Source: Gammaproteobacteria bacterium (GTDB lineage: Bacteria; Pseudomonadota; Gammaproteobacteria; Chromatiales; Chromatiaceae). From it: a stretch of DNA of 8,325 bases. The translations under genes were made by a program, and so were the position numbers. The stretch is from positions 538-8,862 of the forward strand of contig JADGBD010000070.1 in the NCBI GenBank assembly GCA_015231665.1. Direction: 5' to 3'. Under the pieces are notes generated by a model. It was not told the DNA's origin, made no database searches, and saw nothing but the letters and a program-made list of their open reading frames with translations. Shown here piece after piece: positions 1 through 6,878 of this stretch. Numbering within the stretch: the first letter of the stretch is position 1; each line of letters opens with the position of its first letter.

Positions 1-340
1 CGGCATCGAGATTCGCCGGCAGGGGGCGTTGGCTCTTGGGGGCCTGGATGCCGTTGGCCGGGTTGTTCTCTGCCTGGCCCTCCCGCAGCAGATAGCGGAA
101 CAGCGCGCGGATTGAGGAAAGCTGGCGTTGGATGGATTTGCCGCTGACCTGCTGCCGATGGCGCTGGGCGATGAAGCTGCGCACCTGATGGGGGCTCAGC
201 TCGGACCACTGCTGGATGGGCTGGGGTTCGAGCCATTCAAGCAACTGGCCGAGGTCGCGGGCGTAGGCCTCGAGGGTCAGCGGCGAGAGCCGGCGCTCGG
301 TGCGCAGGTAGTGGAGAAAGGCCTCCAGCTGTTGTTCCAT
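1..340 (-). CDS. xerC: Site-specific tyrosine recombinase XerC, N-terminal part (3' end outside window)
   Basis: XerC acts with XerD and FtsK at dif sites to resolve chromosome dimers in the cytoplasm. Only the first 113 codons are present, starting [12 protein letters not shown]. They form the N-terminal SAM-like core-binding domain: LSPLTLEAYARDL at residues 18-30, the G67-K-S-I segment leading into QLSSIRALFRYLLREG at 73-88, and NPANGIQAPKSQRPLP at 93-108, which is the usual link to the catalytic domain. The catalytic R-H-R-Y residues lie beyond the left edge, so activity cannot be judged. The ATG at 340-338 shares one base with the stop of the DUF484 gene (TGATG), and AGGG lies 5 bases upstream, supporting this start and translational coupling. 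Assignment to XerC rather than XerD rests on the N-terminal motifs plus the dapF-DUF484 context, which is the classic xerC location. Confidence 0.95.
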   Translation of the reverse strand, partial: MEQQLEAFLHYLRTERRLSPLTLEAYARDLGQLLEWLEPQPIQQWSELSPHQVRSFIAQRHRQQVSGKSIQRQLSSIRALFRYLLREGQAENNPANGIQAPKSQRPLPANLDA

Positions 341-1017
341 CAGAGCCCTGGCGTGGAGACCCGACGCAGGAGCTGGCTGAGCAATTCGCCCAGACGGCTG
401 AGAAACAGGGTGCCCTTGTTGGCGCTGAAGCGGTCGGGGCTGCGGCTGCCGATGGCGAGGATGCCGCTGCTGTCCTGGTTGTGCAGGGGGATGATGGCGG
501 TGGACTGGACGCTGCTGGCCAGCGGGCCGAAGATGAAATCCATCTGCTCGGGCTCGAGATGGCCGCAGGCGGGCTTGCCAGCGTCGAGAAAGGCGCGGAT
601 CTGGCCGAGCACCATGCTGTCGCTGTCATTCTTGGCGTCCAGCTCGCCGCTGGAAAAGAGCTTGAGTTCCACCGCATCGGCCTGGAACTGGTCGAACAGT
701 TCGTCCTGCAGCAGGCTGATCAGCTCGTCGAAGGTGTCGGCGCCCGCCAGGCTGATGCTGAAGCGGTGCATGCGATCCCCCAGCAGCTCGTTTTCCCGGG
801 CAATGGCCACCAGCTCGGTGAGCTTGTGGGCGCAGGCGTCCAGTTGTTCGCGCAGCACCTTGACCTGACGTTCCACCAGAGACACCGCCTGGCCGCTGTG
901 GTGGGGGATGCTCAGGCGGGCGAGCAGGTCCTCGTGCTGGAGGAAGAAGTCGGGGTTTTGCTGCAGATAATCTATGACCAGGGCGGTTTGATCGTCGTTG
1001 GCGCTGGCGTGGCTCAC
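340..1017 (-). CDS. DUF484 family protein (GAF-like), function unknown
   Basis: A 225-residue protein of the DUF484 family, known as the companion gene between dapF and xerC (yigA in E. coli). Family hallmarks are [12 protein letters not shown] at residues 14-25, then LLARLSIPH and [17 protein letters not shown] at 31-58, which begins a probable coiled coil reaching about residue 80. A GAF-like domain covers about 85-215 and ends with [18 protein letters not shown] and [12 protein letters not shown]. No signal peptide or membrane segment is seen, so it is probably cytoplasmic. An ATG exists further upstream at 1065, but it lies inside dapF and adds 16 non-family residues. The GTG at 1017-1015 overlaps the dapF stop as GTGA, has GGAG about 10 bases upstream, and gives the usual family N-terminus, so I chose it. 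The family's biochemical role is not established; the operon suggests co-expression with xerC. Confidence 0.9.
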   Translation of the reverse strand: MSHASANDDQTALVIDYLQQNPDFFLQHEDLLARLSIPHHSGQAVSLVERQVKVLREQLDACAHKLTELVAIARENELLGDRMHRFSISLAGADTFDELISLLQDELFDQFQADAVELKLFSSGELDAKNDSDSMVLGQIRAFLDAGKPACGHLEPEQMDFIFGPLASSVQSTAIIPLHNQDSSGILAIGSRSPDRFSANKGTLFLSRLGELLSQLLRRVSTPGL

Positions 1018-1844
1018 AGGCTCATGGCTCCTCGAAAAACGGTGGTTGCAGGGCCAGTCATCCATACCGGCTCGCTATCGCCGGCCCAGCTTATCACAAG
1101 ATCGCCTCCCCGCAGGCTGACCTGCACCGGATTGTCCAGCAGGCCCCAGCGCAGCCCGATCACAGCAGCGGCGCAGGCGCCGGTGCCGCAGGCGAGAGTT
1201 TCGCCGGAACCGCGCTCATACACCCGCAGATCGATGTGCTGGCGGGTGCGTGCCTGCAGGAAGCCCACATTGACCCCCTGGGGAAAGCGCCGGTGCGCCT
1301 GGATCAGCGGCCCCAAGCGAGACACCTCGGCTCGGGCCAGGTCCTTCACCCGCAGCACCGCATGGGGGTTGCCCATGGATACCACCCCCAGGGTCAGGGT
1401 TTCGCCGGCCAGGTCCAGATCATAGGCATCGGCCTCGGCGCTGGCCTGAAAGGGGATCTCCGCCGGGACGAAGCGCGGCGCGCCCATGTTGACCCGCACC
1501 TGGCCATCGGCCTGCAGAAAGAGGCGGATGGGCCCGGCGGCGGTGCCAACGTCGATCTCATCCCTGTCCGTCAGCCCCTGATCCCGCACAAAGCGGGCAA
1601 AACAGCGGGCGCCGTTGCCGCACTGCTCCACCTCGCCGCCATCGGCATTGAAAATGCGGTAATGAAACGCGGTGCCCGGCAGTCGCGGCGGCTCCACCAG
1701 CAACAGCTGGTCGCAACCCACGCCGAAATGGCGATCGGCAATCCGGCGAATCTGCTCCGGGCTCAGCTCCACGGGCCTTTGGGTCGCGTCAATCACGACA
1801 AAGTCATTGCCCAGGCCCTGCATTTTGCAAAATTCGAGGTTCAT
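1014..1844 (-). CDS. dapF: Diaminopimelate epimerase
   Basis: Converts LL-diaminopimelate to meso-diaminopimelate, the precursor of both peptidoglycan cross-links and lysine; a cytoplasmic, PLP-independent racemase using two cysteines. The 276-residue length is normal for the family (E. coli has 274). The two catalytic cysteines are visible: Cys75 in [18 protein letters not shown] and Cys219 in [12 protein letters not shown]. The N-terminal substrate-binding motif [13 protein letters not shown] is at 7-19, and SMGNPHAV at 156-163 is also typical. Both halves of the internal duplicated fold appear intact. The ATG at 1844-1842 has GGAG 11 bases upstream (1856-1859), part of which lies inside an inverted repeat arm. 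It overlaps the downstream DUF484 gene by 4 bases. LysA, which consumes its product, is encoded just upstream. Confidence 0.98.
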   Translation of the reverse strand: MNLEFCKMQGLGNDFVVIDATQRPVELSPEQIRRIADRHFGVGCDQLLLVEPPRLPGTAFHYRIFNADGGEVEQCGNGARCFARFVRDQGLTDRDEIDVGTAAGPIRLFLQADGQVRVNMGAPRFVPAEIPFQASAEADAYDLDLAGETLTLGVVSMGNPHAVLRVKDLARAEVSRLGPLIQAHRRFPQGVNVGFLQARTRQHIDLRVYERGSGETLACGTGACAAAVIGLRWGLLDNPVQVSLRGGDLVISWAGDSEPVWMTGPATTVFRGAMSL

Positions 1845-2018
1845 TGATTAAAAGGCTCCGCAAATGAACGCAAATTGATGCTAAAGGATAATGGACAGGG
1901 CATCATGCTGTGGCTGAGTTGTGTTCAGGAGTGGAGGAAATCTCGACGAGGTAAATTGTCTTCTGGGAAAGGCAAAATTCGCGTCCATTCGCGTTCATTT
2001 GCGGATTCAGACTCAAGT
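1845..2018. repeat. lysA-dapF intergenic region with a 25-base inverted repeat (1857-1881 and 1981-2005)
   Basis: The 174-base gap carries near-perfect inverted arms. The left arm begins TCCGCAAATGAACGC; the right arm, read on the other strand, begins with the same 15 bases, and 22 of 25 positions match overall. In minus-strand RNA the third difference would be a G-U wobble, so 23 of 25 positions can pair around a 99-base loop. Each arm is made of roughly ten-base units of the form CGCAAATGAA / CGCGAATGGA. The loop contains no open reading frame with recognisable content and no clear terminator. The outer end of the left arm overlaps the dapF Shine-Dalgarno sequence. It could be a small non-autonomous repeat element or a cis-acting RNA structure. 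Confidence 0.75.
1856..1859 (-). promoter_or_regulatory. dapF ribosome binding site, overlapped by an inverted repeat arm
   Basis: GGAG on the minus strand, 11 bases before the dapF ATG. Its first three bases (GGA in the mRNA) are the last three bases of the proximal inverted repeat arm. They would pair with UCC of the distal arm if the 25-base stem formed. That pairing is a prediction from complementarity only. Confidence 0.5.
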
Positions 2019-3266
2019 TCACAACAACACCGACTCCAGGGCGTAGAGGTCTTCGATGGTTTCGCGGCGGCGCACCAGGTGGGCGTAGCTGCCGTCCACC
2101 ATCACTTCGGCGGCGCGGGGGCGGGAGTTGTAGTTGGAGCTCATGCTGAAGCCGTAGGCGCCGCTGGTGCGCACCGCCAGCAGGTCGCCGGGGCTGAGGC
2201 TGAGGCGCCGGCCCTTGCCGAGGAAATCGCCGGTCTCGCACACCGGGCCGACCACGTCATACACCCGCTCCTCGCCGAGCTTGCGCCGGTCTACCGGGAT
2301 GATGCCCTGGGTGGCCTGGTAGAGGGCCGGGCGCATGAGGTCGTTCATCGCCGCATCGACGATGGCGAAGTGCTTGTGCTCCGAGCTTTTCAGGTACTCC
2401 ACCCGGGTCAGCAGGATGCCGGCGTTGCCGGCGATGGCGCGGCCGGGTTCCACCAGGATCTCGTAGGGCAGATCCAGCAGGCGGCGGCTGATCTGGCTGG
2501 CGTAGTCCGCCGGCTCCGGCGGTTGCTCGTCCACATAGCGCACCCCCAGACCGCCGCCTAGGTCCAGATGCTGCAGTTCGATGCCGTCTTGCTTGAGCCG
2601 ATCCACCAGTTCCAGCACCCGCTCCAGGGCATCGACAAAGGGCGCCAGGCCGGTGAGCTGGGAGCCGATGTGGCAGTCGATGCCGGTGATGCGGATGTTG
2701 GCCAGCTCGGCGGCGCGGCGGTAAACCCCTTGGGCGCGCTCGATGTCGATGCCGAACTTGTTCTCGCGCAGGCCGGTGGAGATGTAGGGATGGGTCTGGG
2801 CGTCCACATCGGGATTGACGCGGATGGAGATGGGCGCCTGCAGCCCCAGTCCGGCGGCGACCTGATTGAGCAGCTCCAGCTCGGGCTCGGATTCGATATT
2901 GAAACAGCGAATGCCCAGCTCCAGGGCGCGCTGCATCTCGTCGGCGCGCTTGCCGACGCCGGAGAACACCACCTTGGCGGGGTCGCCGCCGGCCACCCGC
3001 ACCCGCTCCAGCTCGCCGATGGAGACGATGTCAAAGCCCGATCCCAGGCGTGCCAGCACATTCAGCACCGCCAGGTTGGAGTTGGCCTTGACCGCGTAGC
3101 AGATCAGATGGGGATGGTCGGCGAAGGCGCGGTCGAAGGCGTGCCAGTGGCGCTCCAGGGTGGCGCGGGAATAGACGTAGCAGGGCGTGCCGAAGCGCTC
3201 GGCGATCTCGTCGAGGGGGATTTCCTCGACGTGGAGGTGGTCGTCGCGGTAGTTGAAATGGTCCAT
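2019..3266 (-). CDS. lysA: Diaminopimelate decarboxylase
   Basis: PLP-dependent decarboxylation of meso-diaminopimelate to L-lysine, the last step of lysine synthesis; a cytoplasmic fold-type III (alanine racemase-like) enzyme, usually a dimer. The protein is 415 residues, normal for the family. The PLP lysine is Lys60 in CYAVKANSN. Other PLP-site motifs are HIGSQ at 199-203, GGGLG at 237-241 and EPGR at 273-276. The dimer partner contributes CETGD at 343-347 with Cys343, and AYGFSMSSNYNSRPR at 370-384 is the standard C-terminal signature. The open frame extends upstream to 3440, but those 58 residues are out-of-frame lptM sequence. The ATG at 3266-3264, giving MDHFNYRDDHLHVEEIPL, is the family start. 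It lies 7 bases after the lptM stop with only a weak ribosome binding site, which suggests coupling to lptM translation. Confidence 0.97.
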   Translation of the reverse strand: MDHFNYRDDHLHVEEIPLDEIAERFGTPCYVYSRATLERHWHAFDRAFADHPHLICYAVKANSNLAVLNVLARLGSGFDIVSIGELERVRVAGGDPAKVVFSGVGKRADEMQRALELGIRCFNIESEPELELLNQVAAGLGLQAPISIRVNPDVDAQTHPYISTGLRENKFGIDIERAQGVYRRAAELANIRITGIDCHIGSQLTGLAPFVDALERVLELVDRLKQDGIELQHLDLGGGLGVRYVDEQPPEPADYASQISRRLLDLPYEILVEPGRAIAGNAGILLTRVEYLKSSEHKHFAIVDAAMNDLMRPALYQATQGIIPVDRRKLGEERVYDVVGPVCETGDFLGKGRRLSLSPGDLLAVRTSGAYGFSMSSNYNSRPRAAEVMVDGSYAHLVRRRETIEDLYALESVLL

Positions 3267-3273
3267 GATCGGC

Positions 3274-3390
3274 TTACTGCTGCTCGGTCTTGCTGTCGTC
3301 AGGCAGGTAGAGATCGCCCTTCTGACCACAGCCGGTGAGCAGAATCCCCAGCAGCAGGCTGAGGGCGAGGATACGGAAAGTTGGCGGCAT
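3274..3390 (-). CDS. lptM: Small outer-membrane lipoprotein LptM (YifL/LppL family)
   Basis: A 38-residue lipoprotein beginning MPPTFRILALSLLLGILLTG. Residues 5-20 are the hydrophobic signal segment, and LTGC at 18-21 is a lipobox with acylated Cys21. The mature protein begins CGQKGDLYLP, the highly conserved family signature, followed by a short polar tail. In E. coli this protein, formerly YifL, binds the LPS translocon LptDE at the BAM complex and promotes correct disulfide formation in LptD. A good AAGGA site (3397-3401) sits 6 bases before the ATG. It lies between cyaA and lysA, the standard position in pseudomonads. Identification rests on the lipobox, the CGQKGxLYLP motif and synteny. 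Confidence 0.93.
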   Translation of the reverse strand: MPPTFRILALSLLLGILLTGCGQKGDLYLPDDSKTEQQ

Positions 3391-3466
3391 GGCGGTTCCT
3401 TGTGGTATCGGCTGGGTGGTATCAGGGATCGGATCTGCAATGGGGTGTCCGGGGCCTATTGTCGGC
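3391..3466 (-). promoter_or_regulatory. cyaA-lptM gap with lptM ribosome binding site and an 8-base direct repeat
   Basis: This 76-base gap holds the lptM Shine-Dalgarno AAGGA (3397-3401) and two exact copies of GTGGTATC on the plus strand (3402-3409 and 3416-3423) with a 14-base period. I see no convincing -35/-10 pair and no hairpin with a T tract, so readthrough from cyaA is possible. The direct repeat just before the ribosome binding site could be chance or a binding site. Confidence 0.5.
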
Positions 3467-6283
3467 TCAGCTGCGGCCTGCCTGCAACAGTTCCTGCATG
3501 ATACGGTTGAGCTGGAACTCGATCTGCCGGCGGTATTGCAGCAGGCGCATGCTGTGCCAGGAGCTGCTTTGATCCAGGGCCTGGGGCTCGACGGCGGTGA
3601 GATAGATGGGATAGTCCTTGCGTCCCTGGCGCATCGCCAGGATGTGTTCGACTATGACCCGGAACAGCTCCTTGCCGTGTACCAGGGAGCTGAATTCCTG
3701 CTCGCCACAGCTGAGCACCAGCTGCTGGTTGCTCAGCACCACCAGCCGCAAAGGCATGAAACTGCTGTCGATTTCCGACTCCGGCGGGGCAATCGGGATG
3801 AGTTTCCAATTGCCCGGCCCGGCGGGGTCGAGGCGGTAGTAGCGCGGCGGGTCCTGCAGCAGGCTGCCCAGATGGTCGTGCGCGGTCAGGCCCTGCCAGT
3901 GCTTGATGCTGCTGAGAAAACGGTGCTGGCGGGCGAGGACAAAGCGGGGGTCGGTCTCCTGCAGTTGTTGGTAGAAGATGCTGCCGTTTTCATCCATCAC
4001 CCAGAGGTCGATGCAGTCCTTCTGGCGCAGGTAGAACAGCTGCAACTGGCCGGCTTCGCTGTGCTTGCAGATGCTGTGCAGGGGCGAGCCGGGGAAGGCG
4101 CGGGGGTCCGGCACCAGGGGGCTGTAGCGGCTCATGGGCTCGGCCATGGCCTGGAACAGCTCCTTCTGGCTGGGCAGTTCCTGATAGCTGAAGTCCTCAT
4201 CCTTGCGCTGGATCAGGTAATGGGTGTTGCCCAGGGGCAGCAGGTAGCGACTCTGCCCGCCGCTGCCCTCGGGACCAAATACCCGGCCGATCTGGCTGAA
4301 CAGCTCGTCCACCCGGCGGGCGATGGTGGCACCGTAGAGCTTGTCGCCGCAGTGCGCCTGCAGCTCCGGCAGGTGAGCATCGTTACCGTTGCCGATGCTC
4401 AGGCGCAGGTAGGTGGTCAAGGCCTCCATCAGCCCCTGGGCGCCCTCGTAGCGGGCGCAATGCACCTCACCCCAGCTGGTACAAAGGATTTGCTCCAGGG
4501 TCTGCACCAGGCAGAGCTTCTGTTTGCCGAAGCTCAGGGGGTCGTAGCTGTCGGTAATGATGCGCGTGCCTGCCAGACCGTTCTGGTCCATGCCTTCGGG
4601 GTTGATGAACAGGCCGCAGCGGCGCAGCCGGGCCGGTCGGCCGAGGGAGCGCAGGCTGTTGCGGAAGGCGGCGGCGCTATCGGGGAGGAGCCGGCACACC
4701 GACTGACGCAGGGCGAGCAGTTCGTTCTCGCTGGGTCTTTGGTTGGTATAGGGCTTGAGCCGGGTGTCGTGGGCAAGGATGCCGTTGAGCTGCAGCCAGG
4801 CGATCAGCTCGGTGAGGATTTGCGATTGCTTCAGCGGCGTTTCCGCCTTCGCCTGCTGGGCGTTGAGGGCACCGCGATAGAGGGCCCAGCGCGGTCCGGC
4901 GCGGTGGATGCAGAGCATGGGCTCGCTGAGGTCGTTGGAGATGCCGGGATTGATGCTGTCGATCTTGCCCGGGCGGCGCTCCAGGCTGGCGTAGAGCTTG
5001 CGGCCGAGCAGTTTCAGCTCCGCCGGGTTGATCTTGCTGTTGTCACCGTGGTTCTGGGCGAATTCCACCAGCACCTTGTAGCTGCGGGTGAGTTCACGCA
5101 CCAGCAGGTCGCGCTCCTGCATCACCTGATTCACCTTCCAGCTGCGCCGGCTGTCGAGATTGATCAGCTGGGCGTGCTGCCAACCCCACTCCCGGGTCAG
5201 ACGCTCCAGCAGGTCCAGTTGCCAGTTGCTCGCCGAGCGCGCCCGCTGCTTGGTCAGGGGGCGATCCACCTTGAAGTAGAAACAGCGCCGCGCCAGTTCC
5301 AGGCGCTCGCTCTCGCCGCGCTCCTCAAGGTAGCTGGCGATGCGCTGATACACCAGCAGATAGGGGTCGAGCTGCTCCATGCGACCGGCGAACACCGCCG
5401 CCTTGATGCTGTTGCACAGCCAGTTGATCCGCGGATACTGGCGGGCGTAGGCCTCCACCAGCAGGATCTTGAGCACCGACTTGTAGGGTGAGCCCACGCC
5501 CTTGAAGAGCTGCCAGTGGGCGGTGCCGAAGAACTCATCGGGGGGAATCTGCTGCAGACCGCCGAAGTCCAGATAGTCATCCCGGCTGATGATGCCGCGG
5601 CTGAACTGGTGTTCGCAAAACTCGGTGTAATTGGCCTCTTCGGCCACCGGCACCAGCCACCAGAGCGGGTAGCGGCCGGCGAAATAGACCGCGGTGCGGT
5701 AGAACTCCTCGAGCAAAAGGATGTGCTGGGTGCTGCCGCTGGATTCCTTCGACAGGGCCTCGGCCTCGCCGGCGCGAAAGCGCTCCAGGTTCATCAGGAA
5801 GAAATGCACCTCAAGCCCGCGTTCCTCGGCAAAGGCCTCGATCTTGGCCAATTTACTGCGCAACTGGTCGAGTTCTTCCGGATTCAGGCGGGGATCGTGA
5901 CAAACCCAGAAATCCAGATCGCTGCGCCGGCTGTAGGCCATGCTGCCGACGCTGCCCATGGCATAAAGCCCCTGGATGACCAGACGCGGCGGTGTCCGGC
6001 TGGCATCGCTGAAGCCGCGGAACATGCCCTTGGCGATGCGCTGCAGCTCGGCGCCGGGCTGGAAGCCGGGAATCCCCGCAGGGGTGGAGCCGGAGACATA
6101 GCCGGGCAGGCTAGGGTGGTTCAGATGCAGCAGCAGGGGCAAGACGCTGAGGACATCGCGCTTGGCCTCGGGCAGGTCATCGGCAATCCGCTGCAGGCGC
6201 TGCTGGTGCAGCTCAAGAAAACGGCCGGTGATGGCGCTGACCTCGCGCCGGCCCAATCCCTGGGAAAGATCAATCGGCTGCAT
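3467..6283 (-). CDS. cyaA: Class I adenylate cyclase
   Basis: Makes cAMP from ATP for CRP/Vfr-type regulation; the gammaproteobacterial class I enzyme is cytoplasmic with an N-terminal nucleotidyltransferase-fold catalytic domain and a C-terminal regulatory domain. With the ATG at 6283 it has 938 residues; E. coli CyaA has 848 and the pseudomonad enzymes are longer. LPLLLHLNHPSLPGYVSG starts at residue 48. The catalytic core is GLYAMGSVGS then SRRSDLDFWVCH, with the metal-binding aspartates at Asp122 and Asp124 and the conserved Trp126. GRYPLWWLVP follows near 203, and PPDEFFGTAHWQLFKG with SPYKSVLKILLVEAY spans 247-279. No internal frameshift is seen. ATGs also exist at 6289 and 6310; 6283 is preferred because GCGAG lies 7 bases upstream, while at 6289 the spacing would be 1. 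Every candidate start overlaps the end of the MazG-like gene, so the start is uncertain by 9 residues. Confidence 0.95.
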   Translation of the reverse strand: MQPIDLSQGLGRREVSAITGRFLELHQQRLQRIADDLPEAKRDVLSVLPLLLHLNHPSLPGYVSGSTPAGIPGFQPGAELQRIAKGMFRGFSDASRTPPRLVIQGLYAMGSVGSMAYSRRSDLDFWVCHDPRLNPEELDQLRSKLAKIEAFAEERGLEVHFFLMNLERFRAGEAEALSKESSGSTQHILLLEEFYRTAVYFAGRYPLWWLVPVAEEANYTEFCEHQFSRGIISRDDYLDFGGLQQIPPDEFFGTAHWQLFKGVGSPYKSVLKILLVEAYARQYPRINWLCNSIKAAVFAGRMEQLDPYLLVYQRIASYLEERGESERLELARRCFYFKVDRPLTKQRARSASNWQLDLLERLTREWGWQHAQLINLDSRRSWKVNQVMQERDLLVRELTRSYKVLVEFAQNHGDNSKINPAELKLLGRKLYASLERRPGKIDSINPGISNDLSEPMLCIHRAGPRWALYRGALNAQQAKAETPLKQSQILTELIAWLQLNGILAHDTRLKPYTNQRPSENELLALRQSVCRLLPDSAAAFRNSLRSLGRPARLRRCGLFINPEGMDQNGLAGTRIITDSYDPLSFGKQKLCLVQTLEQILCTSWGEVHCARYEGAQGLMEALTTYLRLSIGNGNDAHLPELQAHCGDKLYGATIARRVDELFSQIGRVFGPEGSGGQSRYLLPLGNTHYLIQRKDEDFSYQELPSQKELFQAMAEPMSRYSPLVPDPRAFPGSPLHSICKHSEAGQLQLFYLRQKDCIDLWVMDENGSIFYQQLQETDPRFVLARQHRFLSSIKHWQGLTAHDHLGSLLQDPPRYYRLDPAGPGNWKLIPIAPPESEIDSSFMPLRLVVLSNQQLVLSCGEQEFSSLVHGKELFRVIVEHILAMRQGRKDYPIYLTAVEPQALDQSSSWHSMRLLQYRRQIEFQLNRIMQELLQAGRS

Positions 6284-6647
6284 CGGCATACTCGCTGGCC
6301 CGGCGGGCATCGCCGCGGACCCGCTCCGCCGGGTAGCGGGAGCGGTTGCGGGCGATCTTGGCCTCGGCGGCGGCTATCAGGTCGATATCCAGGCGCTCGG
6401 CGCTGCGGATGAGAAAGATCAGTATGTCCGCCAGTTCCTCGGCCACCGCTGACTTCTTCTCCGGCTGGTCACGCAGGTAGGACTGCTCCTGGCTGAGCCA
6501 TTGGAAATGCTCCACCAGCTCGGCCGCTTCGGCAATCAGGGCCATGGACAGGTTTTTCGGCGAATGAAACTGCTCCCAGTCACGCTCTCGGGCGAACTCC
6601 AGCAGGGTCTGATTCAGGCGTTGCAGGCTATCGGGTGGTGAGTCCAT
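6270..6647 (-). CDS. MazG-like nucleotide pyrophosphohydrolase (RS21-C6/dCTPase type)
   Basis: A 125-residue all-alpha NTP pyrophosphohydrolase of the MazG-like superfamily, closest in pattern to the RS21-C6/DCTPP1 type, which hydrolyses dCTP and modified dNTPs to the monophosphate as pool sanitation. The pattern HSPKNLSMALIAEAAELVEHFQW (split as HSPKNLSMALIAE and AAELVEHFQW, residues 28-50) holds the first Mg-binding motif E40-x-x-E43. The second is E71-L-A-D74 in EELADILIFLIRSAERL. The tail KIARNRSRYPAERVRG at 97-112 is also typical. The open frame extends upstream to 6713, but those 22 codons are repeat-derived sequence, so the ATG at 6647-6645 is preferred. Its ribosome binding site is weak. 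It overlaps the cyaA start by 14 bases (20 if cyaA begins at 6289). Substrate preference cannot be read from sequence. Confidence 0.9.
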   Translation of the reverse strand: MDSPPDSLQRLNQTLLEFARERDWEQFHSPKNLSMALIAEAAELVEHFQWLSQEQSYLRDQPEKKSAVAEELADILIFLIRSAERLDIDLIAAAEAKIARNRSRYPAERVRGDARRASEYADAAD

Positions 6648-6722
6648 GTGAATACTGCTCTTGCAAGGTGAAATCCGGGACGCAGAGTACGCAAAGAAGT
6701 GCAGCGGACGCAAAGGGTTTTT

Positions 6723-6750
6723 TCAGCGGTCAGCCGTCAGCGGTCAGCCT
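6723..6750. repeat. Four-unit heptamer tandem array (TCAGCGG/TCAGCCG)
   Basis: Four consecutive seven-base units read TCAGCGG, TCAGCCG, TCAGCGG and TCAGCCT. The array can also be seen as two 14-base units matching at 13 of 14 positions. It follows directly on a run of six T. Such TCAGC arrays are expected to vary in copy number by slippage; no function is apparent. Confidence 0.8.
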
Positions 6751-6791
6751 TTACTGTGAAACAGCATTGCCGCCGTCCGTGATCCTGGGAG

Positions 6792-6811
6792 CTCCGAGCG
6801 CTGGCTCGGAG
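6792..6811. repeat. Perfect 8-base-pair hairpin (CTCCGAGC-GCTG-GCTCGGAG)
   Basis: An exact palindromic stem of 8 base pairs with a four-base loop, GC-rich. No T tract follows on either strand, so it is not a standard intrinsic terminator, although it could protect the argH mRNA 3' end or be part of a REP-type repeat. A weaker stem (GGGTAGG with CCTGCCC, one mismatch) follows at 6819-6838. Confidence 0.65.
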
Positions 6812-6846
6812 GTGCAAAGGGTAGGCGTGGCCCTGCCCAGCGGCAA

Positions 6847-6878
6847 CCCCGGATTCCGCTTCACTCCATCCGGGCTAC
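6847..6878 (-). repeat. REP-like palindromic element with GTAG head
   Basis: On the minus strand the element reads GTAGCCCGGAT, then a 13-base loop region, then ATCCGGGG. The 7-base-pair stem CCCGGAT/ATCCGGG (6868-6874 with 6848-6854) is perfect. A conserved GTAG tetranucleotide followed by an imperfect palindrome is the hallmark of REP sequences mobilised by REP-associated tyrosine transposases (TnpA-REP/RAYT). No such transposase lies in the window, so if this is a REP it was mobilised in trans. Confidence 0.65.

Noticed and set aside
1018..1065. Upstream ATG for the DUF484 protein at 1065
   Set aside because: It lies within dapF, adds residues not typical of the family, and the GTG overlapping the dapF stop is better placed behind GGAG.
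3267..3440. A 58-residue N-terminal extension of LysA starting at 3440
   Set aside because: Those codons are lptM read in another frame; the LptM frame has a lipobox, a conserved signature and a good ribosome binding site, and LysA homologues start near MDHFNYRD.
3335..5491. A 718-codon open frame on the plus strand opposite cyaA
   Set aside because: It lies antisense to an intact, motif-rich cyaA, its translation is rich in Ala, Gly, Gln and Leu with no family motif, and long antisense frames are expected opposite G+C-rich codons.
6711..6723. T6 run as an intrinsic terminator
   Set aside because: No stable GC hairpin immediately precedes it on the plus strand, and on the minus strand, where the genes lie, it is an A run.
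6640..6770. CRP-type sites near TGTGAATA (about 6646) and TGTGAAAC (about 6755) ahead of mazG-cyaA
   Set aside because: Only the TGTGA half is present; neither has a TCACA half at the right spacing.
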